DNA of 64,000 bases, from NCBI GenBank assembly GCA_019510185.1, contig JAEKKV010000012.1:226463-290462 (forward strand), written 5' to 3'. Position 1 is the stretch's first letter; each line of letters begins with the position of its first letter. Positions 56,745 to 64,000 of this stretch are shown here, piece after piece. Source of the DNA: Verrucomicrobiota bacterium (GTDB taxonomy: Bacteria; Verrucomicrobiota; Verrucomicrobiia; Opitutales; Opitutaceae). The translations under genes and the position numbers were made by a program. Below the pieces are notes generated by a model. The model worked only from the letters and a program-made list of their open reading frames with translations. It was not told the DNA's origin and searched no databases.

Positions 56745-57788
56745 ATGGTCCTTTACCGGCGTGGCCTTTTTGCGTGCGCGGCGCTGGCCGTGCTCATGGG
56801 TTTGTCCGCCGCCCGCGGGCAGGCCGCGCCGCCGCGCACGTCTCCGCCGGCCGGCGCTCCCAATTACACCGTGGGCGGCGTGGTCTACACGGACGCCCGG
56901 ATATTTTTTGCCCGCTACGGCTTTCGCGGATCCTGGCTGCCGGGCGGCCGCAGCCTGCGTTTTCAGAGCGCGAAAATGCGGATCGAAATCGAGGCCGACA
57001 AACGCGACGCGATCTTCAACGGCCTGCGTGTGCTCCTCGGCGATCCCGTCATCGTGCGCGGCAACGCGCTTTACCTGAGCCGCATCGACGCCGAGAAGCT
57101 CTTCGCCCCCGTGCTTAACCCCGCCGGGGTGCCCACGCCGCCGGCACCGGTGCTTCGCGTGATCGCGATCGATCCGGGCCACGGCGGCCAGGACACCGGC
57201 ACGCAAAACAAGGCGCTCAAGCTCAACGAAAAAACCTTCACCCTCGACGTCGCCCTGCGCCTGCGCCGTCTGCTTATGGCCGAAGGCTACAAGGTGGTGA
57301 TGACGCGCACCGACGACCGTTTCATTCCGCTGCCCCAGCGCGCAGATATCGCGAACCAGGCGGGCGCGGATCTTTTCATCAGCATCCATTTCAACTCCGC
57401 CGAGGGCTCCGTGCGCGGCACGGAAACCTACGCGATGACGCCGCAGTTCCAGCGCTCCACCTCGACGCCGAACGCCCAGCGTGACGCCGGCGATGTCATG
57501 GCGTATCCGGGAAACCGTAACGACCCGTGGAACGCGGTTCTCGGCTACCACATGCAGAGCCAGGTGCTCGGGAAACTCGACTCCGTCGATCGCGGCTTCA
57601 AGCGCGCGCGTTTCGCCGTGCTCCGTCTCGTGAACAGCCCCGCCGTTTTGGTCGAGAGCGGTTATCTTTCGGACGACGCCGAGGCGCGCAAGATCTGCAC
57701 CGTCGCCTATCGGGACAATATCGCCGAGGGCATTGCCGCCGGCATTCGCGCCTACGCCCTGGCCATCACCACGGCGAAAACGCCATAG
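56745..57788 (+). CDS. N-acetylmuramoyl-L-alanine amidase (Amidase_3)
   Basis: 347 residues with signal peptide (LFACAALAVLMGLSAARGQA). An N-terminal beta-rich region of about 110 residues (possibly copper-amine-oxidase-N or AMIN-like) precedes the Zn amidase domain: IAIDPGHGGQDTG (His), KLNEKTFTLDVA (Glu), LFISIHFNSAEG (His), and VESGYLSDDAEA with the catalytic Glu. Cleaves septal peptidoglycan in the periplasm. A GTG at 56736 is an alternative start. It is 13 nt after infC and converges on clcF, 3 nt away. Confidence 0.9.
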   Translation: MVLYRRGLFACAALAVLMGLSAARGQAAPPRTSPPAGAPNYTVGGVVYTDARIFFARYGFRGSWLPGGRSLRFQSAKMRIEIEADKRDAIFNGLRVLLGDPVIVRGNALYLSRIDAEKLFAPVLNPAGVPTPPAPVLRVIAIDPGHGGQDTGTQNKALKLNEKTFTLDVALRLRRLLMAEGYKVVMTRTDDRFIPLPQRADIANQAGADLFISIHFNSAEGSVRGTETYAMTPQFQRSTSTPNAQRDAGDVMAYPGNRNDPWNAVLGYHMQSQVLGKLDSVDRGFKRARFAVLRLVNSPAVLVESGYLSDDAEARKICTVAYRDNIAEGIAAGIRAYALAITTAKTP

Positions 57789-57791
57789 GCC

Positions 57792-59075
57792 TCACGCCTC
57801 GGCGTGCTTGCTCAGCCCGAGACGCTGCGCCGAGTAGATGCCGGCGTGCCCGCTGAAATAATAGCTGGCAAAACACGCCAGCGCGAAAAGCAGGGCGTGA
57901 TCCGCCCCGAACAGCTCGACGCCCATGAGCGTGCAGGCGAGAGGGGTGTTGCTCGCTCCGGCGAAGACCGCGATGAAGCCCAGACCCGCGCAGAGATCCA
58001 CCGGTATGCCGAGGGGGCCGGCGAGGGTGTTGCCCAGCGCGCCGCCGATGAAAAACAACGGCGTCACCTCGCCGCCCTTGAAGCCGGTGCCGAGCGTGAC
58101 CGCGGTGAACAATAGTTTCCAAAACCAGCTCCACGTTTCCGCGCCGCCGGCGTGGAAGAGCGTGCTAATCGTCACGTCGCCGGGATACGGGCTCCACGTG
58201 CCCAGACCGAGATAAGAGCGGGTGCCGAGCGCGTAGGTGAGCTCGATGACGATCGCCCCGCCGATGACCGGCCGCAGCCAGAAAGGGGAGACCTGGCTCT
58301 TGAAGACCGCGCCAATTCCGTGCGTGGTCCGGGCGAAGAGCTGGGCGCACAACCCGAAGATCGCGCCTGCCGCGGCGACTTTGCCGAGCAGGGCGAGATC
58401 GAGCCGGCCGACCGTCAGCGTTCCCGGCGCGAGTTGCGAGGAGATGAGCATGCCGGTGTGCTGGATGCCCCACGCGCCGCAGGTGAAATCACCGATGAGC
58501 GCCGCCAGCGCGCAAGGAATGAGCATCTCATATTGGATGCGTCCGACAGTGAGTACCTCCATCGCGAAGATGGCGCCGGCGAGCGGCGTGCCGAACACCG
58601 AGCCGAAGCCGCCCGCGACCCCGGCCATGAGCAACATGCGCCGATGCTGCTCGGGAATCCGGCAGAGGCGCGCGAAAGTGCTGGCGAGGCCGCCGCCCAT
58701 CTGCACGGCGGTGCCCTCCCGTCCGGCGGAACCGCCGAACAGATGCGTGACCAAGGTGGTGGCGAGGATCAGCGGAGTGAGACGCTTGGGGACGCCGCCG
58801 CCCGGCTGGTGGATCTCGTCGATGAGCAAGTTGGTGCCGCGTTCGGCATTTTTCCCGTAGGCGTGATAGGCCCAGGCCATGCCCGCCCCCGCCACCGGCA
58901 GAAGGAAGAGCAGCCAAGGATGCTCAAAACGTGTTTGGGTGGCGCGATCCAGCGACCAAAGAAACAAGGCGCTGGCCGAACCGGCGAGCACGCCCACGGG
59001 AGTGACGAGCAGCAGCCACCAGCCGAGCTGACGGAGGGCGCCGAGCGTGGCGCGTGGATTGAAGAGATGAGTCAT
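57792..59075 (-). CDS. CLC-type fluoride/proton antiporter (CLC-F)
   Basis: 427 residues from MTHLFNPRATLG, about ten membrane helices. The CLC gating Glu is present in GGSAGREGTAVQMGG, and FKGGEVTPLFFIGGALGN and the late Tyr in GIYSAQ match CLC. The canonical chloride-selectivity motif GSGIP is absent; the equivalent place reads GTNLLIDEIH. With the fluoride riboswitch directly upstream, fluoride export is strongly indicated. Substrate is inferred from riboswitch plus missing chloride motif. Confidence 0.88.
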   Translation of the reverse strand: MTHLFNPRATLGALRQLGWWLLLVTPVGVLAGSASALFLWSLDRATQTRFEHPWLLFLLPVAGAGMAWAYHAYGKNAERGTNLLIDEIHQPGGGVPKRLTPLILATTLVTHLFGGSAGREGTAVQMGGGLASTFARLCRIPEQHRRMLLMAGVAGGFGSVFGTPLAGAIFAMEVLTVGRIQYEMLIPCALAALIGDFTCGAWGIQHTGMLISSQLAPGTLTVGRLDLALLGKVAAAGAIFGLCAQLFARTTHGIGAVFKSQVSPFWLRPVIGGAIVIELTYALGTRSYLGLGTWSPYPGDVTISTLFHAGGAETWSWFWKLLFTAVTLGTGFKGGEVTPLFFIGGALGNTLAGPLGIPVDLCAGLGFIAVFAGASNTPLACTLMGVELFGADHALLFALACFASYYFSGHAGIYSAQRLGLSKHAEA

Positions 59076-59101
59076 GGCGTCGGAATACGGTGAAACAAGG
59101 A

Positions 59102-59172
59102 GCACCAGGAATCATCAGCACCCAAAGCGGGGCGGTTCGCCCTTGCGGGACCGGCGGAAATCCATCGCCGGG
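59102..59172 (-). promoter_or_regulatory. Fluoride riboswitch (crcB motif)
   Basis: On the minus strand the order is GGCGATGGATTTCCGCC (59169-59153), then GAACCGCC, then a short stem of CCC and GGG around a loop, then CTGATGATTCCTGG (59118-59105). This matches the crcB aptamer in its GGCGATGG...CGCC stem, the AAC-type linker and the conserved CUGAUGA tail. The UGGA and UCCU blocks can pair as the aptamer's outer helix. It ends about 27 nt before the clcF ATG. The switch platform (anti-terminator or ribosome-binding-site masking) is not clear. Confidence 0.85.
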
Positions 59173-59260
59173 AGGAGCAAAGGCGTTTGCCGCCGCATGG
59201 CAAGCCGTCGTGTGCGGGCTCGCCATGCGCAGGAAACCGCCGATGCTGGCGCTCTCCCTC

Positions 59261-59680
59261 ATGAACTGGTTTTTCTGGGCTTTGCTTTCCGCGCTGTTTG
59301 CCGGGGCGACCGCGATTCTCGCCAAGGTGGGCGTGGCCAACGTCAATTCGCACCTCGCCACCGCCATCCGCACCACGGTGATCCTGGCGTTCGCGTGGAC
59401 CATCGCGCTGGCGGTCGCGCCTTCGCGGGAAATTTTCACACTGTCGAAACGCACCTGGCTGTTTCTCGCGCTGTCCGGTGTGGCCACGGGATTGTCCTGG
59501 CTGTGCTATTTTCGCGCGTTGCAACTTGGCGCGGCTTCGAAGGTCGCGCCGGTGGACAAGCTCAGCGTGGTTTTCGTGCTGGTCTTCGCGGCCTTGTTTT
59601 TGGGCGAGTCGCTGACTTGGCGCACGGGGCTGGGCGGCGCGCTGATCGTGGCCGGCGCAGTGGTGCTGGTGTTGAAGTGA
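59261..59680 (+). CDS. Half-size EamA-family membrane protein
   Basis: 139 residues from MNWFFWALLSALFAGA, about four to five helices. AILAKVGVANVNSHLATAIR, LFLALSGVATGLSWLCYFRA and LFLGESLTWRTGLGGALIVAGA are EamA/DMT signatures. Normal DMT transporters have two EamA repeats; this has one, so it would act as a dimer, like small EamA proteins in the family. Longer in-frame starts upstream overlap the divergent riboswitch. The TIGR03790-like gene starts 5 nt after its stop. Confidence 0.85.
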   Translation: MNWFFWALLSALFAGATAILAKVGVANVNSHLATAIRTTVILAFAWTIALAVAPSREIFTLSKRTWLFLALSGVATGLSWLCYFRALQLGAASKVAPVDKLSVVFVLVFAALFLGESLTWRTGLGGALIVAGAVVLVLK

Positions 59681-59685
59681 AGCGG

Positions 59686-61386
59686 ATGAAGCGCCGGTTT
59701 GGATCTCGATTTTCCGGCGCGGGCCGGGCACCGTGGCCCGCGATGTGGCGCGGTTTTTTTGCGGTGATCTTCGCAGTGACGGTGGCCGGCTGGGCCGCCG
59801 CGTCCGAGCCCGCGGCGGCGAGAATCATCCTGCTTGCCAACAGCGACGATCCCGACTCGCTGCGGCTGGCGCACTATTACGCCGAGAAGCGAGGTGTTCC
59901 CGAAGCGAACATCATCGCCTTGAAACTTTCGCTGGCGGAGTCGGTGGGCTGGCATGAGTTCGTCCGCACCTTGTTTCAGCCGCTTCAGGACGAGCTGGTG
60001 AAACGGGACTGGATCGACGGGATCGCCATGAATGCGACGGACGGTCTGGGGCGAAGGCAATATGCGATGTCCGGCCATCGCATCTCGTACCTCGTGGTTT
60101 GCCGGGGTGTGCCGCTGAAGGTGACGGGGGACGCCGAGATGCCGGCGGACCCGGCCGGATTGGCGGTTGCCCCGCCTTTTCGCACGCATACGGGCGCGGT
60201 CGATTCGGAGTTGGCCCTGCTGGCGCAGAGCGGAACGCCGACGCTCGCGTTTGTGCCCAATCCGCTTTTCCGAAAAGACAGGCCGTCCGTTTTGGATTTG
60301 GGGCAGGTGGTCAAGGTGAGCCGCTTGGACGGGCCGACGCCCGAAGATGCGCGGAGGCTGATCGACCAAGCGATCGCCACGGAGCAAATCGGCCTGATTG
60401 GCCGGAGTTATGTCGATATCGGCGGCCCCCATGCGGCCGGGGACCGTTGGTTGGAGGAGACGGTGAAAGCGCTGGCGGAACTTGGCTTTGACGGTGACGT
60501 GGACCGCGCGCCCGGCACGTTGCCGGCGTGGGCGCGGTTCGATGCGCCGGTGCTTTATTTCGGATGGTATGCCGGCGAGGCCAACGGGCCGTTTATCCAG
60601 CCGGGCTTTGTCTTCCCGCCCGGCGCGATTGCGTTGCACATCCACAGTTACTCGGCGGACACGGTCCAGTCGCCGTTGCGCAATTGGGTGGGGCCGCTGG
60701 TGGCGCGCGGAGTGACGGCAACCTTTGGCAACGTGACCGAGCCGTACCTTGAGTTTACCCATGAGCCCCAGCTCATTCTTCAAGCGTTGGCGCGAGGAGA
60801 CACGCTGGGCGATGCGGCGGCGTATGCGGTCCCGGTCTACAGCTGGCAGGGCTTGGTGATCGGCGATCCGCTTTACCGGCCGTTCAAAGTTTCCTTTGAG
60901 CAGCAATGGCGTGAACGCGACCGGCTGTCTCCGGCACTGCGGCCTTATGTGGTGCTGCGCCGGATGCGACAGCAGGAACGGGCGGGACAGATCAATCAGG
61001 CGATTTGGACAGGGCTGGAAGCGCAGAAAACCGGTTCCACTCTCGCGGTGGCTCTGGCGATCGCGAATTTGCAACGCGCGGCGGGCGATGTCGCGGGAGC
61101 GCGTCTGACGCTGGCGCCGTTGGCGGAGCGCCGGAGCTTCACGCTCGCGGAAGAGCCGCTGGCGACGATGATCGCGCAACGCTTGCTGGAAGCGGGCGAA
61201 GCCAAATTGGCGCTGGCGCTCTGGCGGACGGTGCTGGGCACCCGCAAGCTTTCAAGCGACATGCGAATCGAATGGCTGCGCGCCGCGTTGGAGACGGCGC
61301 GCGCGGCGCAGGATTCCGGCCAGACGGTGCGCTGGCAGGAAGAGTTAAACGCCCTGACCGCGCCGGTTACGATGGCGGGCAAATAG
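59686..61386 (+). CDS. TIGR03790-like secreted protein with TPR-like tail
   Basis: 566 residues. A signal peptide ends near WAAASEP. IILLANSDDPDSLRLAHYYA, then KRGVPEANIIAL, then DGIAMNATDGLG, matches the TIGR03790 family of Verrucomicrobia and Planctomycetes (recalled, not searched). GFVFPPGAIALHIHSYSADT and YLEFTHEPQLILQALARG follow. From about residue 430 repeated helix pairs (LAIANLQRAAGDVAGARLTL) look TPR-like. Function is unknown; an extracytoplasmic enzyme or scaffold is possible. Its stop lies 1 nt from the convergent TonB-like gene. Confidence 0.8.
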   Translation: MKRRFGSRFSGAGRAPWPAMWRGFFAVIFAVTVAGWAAASEPAAARIILLANSDDPDSLRLAHYYAEKRGVPEANIIALKLSLAESVGWHEFVRTLFQPLQDELVKRDWIDGIAMNATDGLGRRQYAMSGHRISYLVVCRGVPLKVTGDAEMPADPAGLAVAPPFRTHTGAVDSELALLAQSGTPTLAFVPNPLFRKDRPSVLDLGQVVKVSRLDGPTPEDARRLIDQAIATEQIGLIGRSYVDIGGPHAAGDRWLEETVKALAELGFDGDVDRAPGTLPAWARFDAPVLYFGWYAGEANGPFIQPGFVFPPGAIALHIHSYSADTVQSPLRNWVGPLVARGVTATFGNVTEPYLEFTHEPQLILQALARGDTLGDAAAYAVPVYSWQGLVIGDPLYRPFKVSFEQQWRERDRLSPALRPYVVLRRMRQQERAGQINQAIWTGLEAQKTGSTLAVALAIANLQRAAGDVAGARLTLAPLAERRSFTLAEEPLATMIAQRLLEAGEAKLALALWRTVLGTRKLSSDMRIEWLRAALETARAAQDSGQTVRWQEELNALTAPVTMAGK

Positions 61387-61387
61387 G

Positions 61388-62560
61388 CTATTCTTTCGGC
61401 GCGGGCAGAGCGCGCCAAACCGGCCCGTTTTCCATAAACCGGGGAGCGGTATCGGATTTTTCGGTTTTCGTGTCGGCTACGCGAAAGATTGGCAGGATCG
61501 GATTGCCCTTGCGATCCTTCTCATAGGTCACGCCCTCCTGTTGGAACAGGAGCATGGCGCAGAAAAGACCTCCCGGGCCTTCGGAAAAGACGATGTCGAT
61601 ATCGTAAAACTCGCCTGCGCGCAGATCCATCCGCTTGCCCACAGTGAAGCCGCCGCGCGTGCCCATGAGCCATTCGTTCTTATTGAAATCGTAGCCATAG
61701 ACGGGGGGGGTGGGATGATCGCCGGTGAAGTCCGATCCTTTGCTGCCGCCGCAATCGAGCACGAGGCGCCCGTCCAAGCGCACGGCCATGAGGTCGTCCC
61801 CGGCGCCGACGAACCGGTAGGCTCCGGTTGCGGGCGGACTGACCTTGCCTTTGTAATGAGCGAGCCACGCCATGGGCTTCACAATAGATTCCACGCCATA
61901 GGCCTTGGGGGCCTCGTCGGCAGGCATTATGGGGACGAAAATCTGAGTGGCGTAAAGCGGATCGGGTGCCTTGAAAAAGGCGCTGAGCGAAGAGGGCCCC
62001 CATCCTTTTTTGATGAATTCGGTCACTTCCTGAATGGCGAGTTTTGCCGGCCCCAATTTGGCGAGATCGCGCGTGGGCTTATGGGCTTTGTTTTGTTTAA
62101 AGTCGTAGAGATGGCCCACGAGCGTGCCGCCGGGCTGGGCTTCGTGGAAGCCGAAGAGGGGCATGAGCGGAGCACGGACGGAGCCGACGCCGGAACCGGC
62201 TCCGCCGCCGGAGCCGCCGAGGCTGCCTGCAGCCGGGCCGCCGCCGGAGAAGCCGGGCATGTCCGGCAGGTCGGGAAGGCTGACAGCAGCATTGGGCGAA
62301 TCGACCGCAAGGCGCTGGGTAACGGCGGAGAGGTTCTGCTGCTGTTTCGCCATCTGCACCTTGTGCTGGACGTCTTGGCGCGGGCCGGGGGATGCGGGCG
62401 AGCCGCCTTGGAAGTTCGCTTTTCGTTGTTCGCGGACGCTGGAGACGACATACACGGTGGCCCCGACGATCAGGATCAGGTGAACGATCAGGCTGATGAG
62501 AAGCGAGCCGGCGCCGGCTCGGCGGAAATAGCGTGTGAGGCGATGGGAAAAGTCGGACAT
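61388..62560 (-). CDS. TonB/TolA-like membrane anchor with PA14-like domain (paralogue B)
   Basis: 390 residues from MSDFSHRLTRYFRRAG. One N-terminal transmembrane helix, SLLISLIVHLILIVGATVYV, contains S23-x3-H27, the Ser/His pattern that TonB and TolA use to couple to ExbB-ExbD or TolQ-TolR. Next come a Gln-rich helical linker (VQMAKQQQNLSAV) and a Gly-rich hinge. The C-terminal about 230 residues, with KVSPPATGAYRFVGAGDDLM and LDGRLVLD, resemble a PA14-type beta domain. The TonB C-terminal domain is absent. It is 5 nt downstream of its paralogue, so one operon. Confidence 0.75.
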   Translation of the reverse strand: MSDFSHRLTRYFRRAGAGSLLISLIVHLILIVGATVYVVSSVREQRKANFQGGSPASPGPRQDVQHKVQMAKQQQNLSAVTQRLAVDSPNAAVSLPDLPDMPGFSGGGPAAGSLGGSGGGAGSGVGSVRAPLMPLFGFHEAQPGGTLVGHLYDFKQNKAHKPTRDLAKLGPAKLAIQEVTEFIKKGWGPSSLSAFFKAPDPLYATQIFVPIMPADEAPKAYGVESIVKPMAWLAHYKGKVSPPATGAYRFVGAGDDLMAVRLDGRLVLDCGGSKGSDFTGDHPTPPVYGYDFNKNEWLMGTRGGFTVGKRMDLRAGEFYDIDIVFSEGPGGLFCAMLLFQQEGVTYEKDRKGNPILPIFRVADTKTEKSDTAPRFMENGPVWRALPAPKE

Positions 62561-62565
62561 GGTGA

Positions 62566-63780
62566 TCAGTCTTGGGGAACAGGCAGGGCACGCCAGACGG
62601 GGCCGTTTTCTTGATAAGGCGAAGTCTTTTGATCCTTGGCGGGAGGTGGGGCGTCGGCGACGCGGAAAATGGGGAGGATCGGGTTTCCCTTGGCGTCTTT
62701 CGAGTACGTATCGCCTTCTTTTTCGACCAGGAGATTGGCGAAAAAGAAACCACCCGGAGATTCGCCGATGATGATGTCCAGATCGTAAACCAAGCCGGCT
62801 CGCAGATCCATGCGTTTGCCTACGACAAAACCGCCGCGCCGCTGGTTGAGGAAGGGAATGCCCATGGCGTTTTTCGGAGCGAAGTCGTAGGGGTAATTGG
62901 GTTTTTGGGGTCGGTCGGTTTTGAAATTGGAAACGTTCACGATGCCGCCATCCAGCACGAGACGTCCGTCGAGTCGCACCACCATGACGTCGTCGGCCCC
63001 GCCGACAAAACGATAGATCCCGGTCGTGGGAGGCGATACGCGGCCGCGATAATGCGCGATCCAGCATTTGGGCTGCACGGTTTGCTCCGCGCCATAGGCT
63101 TTCGGTGCCTCATCGGCAGGGGTGTCGGGCACAAAAATCTGCGTTGTGTAAAGAGGGTTGGGGGACCGGTAAAACTTGGCGTCTAGATAGGCGGACTTGG
63201 AGTTACTTTGAATAAAAGCACCCACCTCTTTGGTGATGAGTTCATCGTAGGGCGCGATGCCTTTCAATGTGGCCAGCATTTTCTGAAGGAGGGGATTGGG
63301 TTTCCGCGTGGTGAGCTGCTTGAGGTCATACAGGTGGCCGACCAGTGAACCTCCGGGCTGGGGTTCCCGGAAGCCGAAGGGCATGAGCGGAGCGCGAGGG
63401 GAACCGACGCCGGCCCCGGAGCCGCCGCCGGAGCCGCCGAGATTGCCGGTGGCTGGACCACCGCCGGAAAAACCGGGCATGTCCGGCAGGTCGGGAAGGC
63501 TGACCGAAGCGTTGGGAGAATCGACCGCGAGGCGTTGGGTGACGGCGGAGAGATTCTGCTGCTGCTTGGCCATTTGCACCTTGTGCTGGACGTCTTGGCG
63601 ACCGGGGGAAGGATTGCCAGAGCCACCTTGGAAACTGGCCTTGCGTTGTTCACGTACGGTGGAAACGACGTACACGGTGGCCGCACCGATCAGGATGACA
63701 TGGACGATGAGACTGATGAGAAGCGAGCCGGCTCCAGCGCGGCGGAAATAACGGAGGAGACGATGGGAAGAGTCGGACAT
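62566..63780 (-). CDS. TonB/TolA-like membrane anchor with PA14-like domain (paralogue A)
   Basis: 404 residues from MSDSSHRLLRYFRRAG. The same plan as the downstream paralogue: transmembrane SLLISLIVHVILIGAATVYV with S23 and H27, almost identical Gln-rich linker and PDLPDMPGFSGGG hinge, then a diverged PA14-like domain (RVSPPTTGIYRFVGGADDVM, RLDGRLVLDGG). The first about 130 residues are far more alike between the two than the C-terminal domains. It is 83 nt downstream of the exbD stop on the same strand, so a shared transcript and a shared energising complex are inferred. Confidence 0.75.
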   Translation of the reverse strand: MSDSSHRLLRYFRRAGAGSLLISLIVHVILIGAATVYVVSTVREQRKASFQGGSGNPSPGRQDVQHKVQMAKQQQNLSAVTQRLAVDSPNASVSLPDLPDMPGFSGGGPATGNLGGSGGGSGAGVGSPRAPLMPFGFREPQPGGSLVGHLYDLKQLTTRKPNPLLQKMLATLKGIAPYDELITKEVGAFIQSNSKSAYLDAKFYRSPNPLYTTQIFVPDTPADEAPKAYGAEQTVQPKCWIAHYRGRVSPPTTGIYRFVGGADDVMVVRLDGRLVLDGGIVNVSNFKTDRPQKPNYPYDFAPKNAMGIPFLNQRRGGFVVGKRMDLRAGLVYDLDIIIGESPGGFFFANLLVEKEGDTYSKDAKGNPILPIFRVADAPPPAKDQKTSPYQENGPVWRALPVPQD

Positions 63781-63863
63781 GGATTATCGTTTCCTCGCCG
63801 ATGGACGGGTGAGCTTGAGTTTAGCTCAAGATCTTCCGGTTTCGTCGCCCTCCTAGGCGTGCT

Positions 63864-64000
63864 TTAGAACTCCTCCTCGACGGTGAAGGTGACGTTGTCG
63901 ATGGCGGCGGCGGCGAGGGCGTTGAGGACGTCGATAGTGCGGAAGTAGGGGGCCTTGGGGGCGGAGGCGATGGTGACCAGAAGGGTGGTTTTGGCGGCGT
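63864..64000 (-). CDS. exbD: ExbD/TolR-family biopolymer transport protein (5' part outside window)
   Basis: Only the last about 45 residues are inside the window. They read TLLVTIASAPKAPYFRTIDV, then LNALAAAAIDNVTFTVEEEF and stop, which fits the ExbD/TolR periplasmic domain (Y-x-x-I-D/V, then a helix, then a final beta strand). ExbD works with ExbB to use the proton gradient. The N-terminal membrane helix with its functional Asp is off the edge, so family assignment rests on the C-terminus and on the adjacent TonB-like genes. Confidence 0.7.
   Translation of the reverse strand, partial: AAKTTLLVTIASAPKAPYFRTIDVLNALAAAAIDNVTFTVEEEF

Overview
The window is high-GC DNA, roughly 60-65 % over most genes, tightly packed with housekeeping and metabolic genes on both strands. 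No plasmid, phage or transposon backbone is visible. Gene content points to a Verrucomicrobiota chromosome, most likely an Opitutaceae-type bacterium. Supporting features are a pyrophosphate-type phosphofructokinase, a PEP-CTERM protein beside a TIGR02597-like protein, a TIGR03790-like protein, lpxA (so a Gram-negative envelope) and ExbD/TonB-like membrane proteins. The taxonomic call is inference from gene content, not from a marker-gene search.

Layout. 1-4750: PPi-phosphofructokinase (cut by the left edge), a nitronate-monooxygenase-like enzyme, tadA, infA with its terminator, and a XerC/D recombinase. 4987-8556: purF, an ORF6N-domain gene carrying a 33-nt perfect palindrome, and purM. 8747-10466: an AT-rich two-gene secreted-protein cassette (TIGR02597-like and PEP-CTERM) with its own terminator. 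10539-18907: rhlE-like helicase, a KimA/APC-type permease, a flotillin-like protein, a 444-nt gap, a DeaD/DbpA-type helicase and an HNH protein. 18917-31182: glycerophosphodiesterase, a GAF histidine kinase translationally coupled to a 58-residue membrane protein, glnD, valS, cysH, tatC, and prfB, which is encoded through a programmed +1 frameshift. 31299-35524: an ATP-grasp-like protein, sucC-sucD and a divergent CII-like HTH protein.

35525-48546 is a complete urea-use locus. A sigma-54-type promoter precedes a beta-barrel porin, followed by urtABCDE (urea ABC transporter) and ureABCEFGD (urease and its nickel-insertion factors). A HupE/UreJ-type nickel permease converges on it. Intrinsic terminators after the porin and after urtA should step expression down from porin to binding protein to permease. 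The genes together predict urea entry through the outer membrane, high-affinity uptake, and hydrolysis to ammonia under nitrogen control.

48598-64000: a class III nucleotide cyclase with unusual N-terminal domains, rph, aroB, a compact run (unknown gene, lpxA, pdxA, unknown, iscA-like, infC, amidase), a fluoride riboswitch ahead of a CLC-F-type fluoride exporter gene, a half-size EamA protein and a TIGR03790-like protein. The right end holds two tandem paralogues with a TonB/TolA-like energy-coupling transmembrane anchor joined to a PA14-like domain, next to an exbD cut by the window edge. That last cluster is the best candidate for an undescribed system here.
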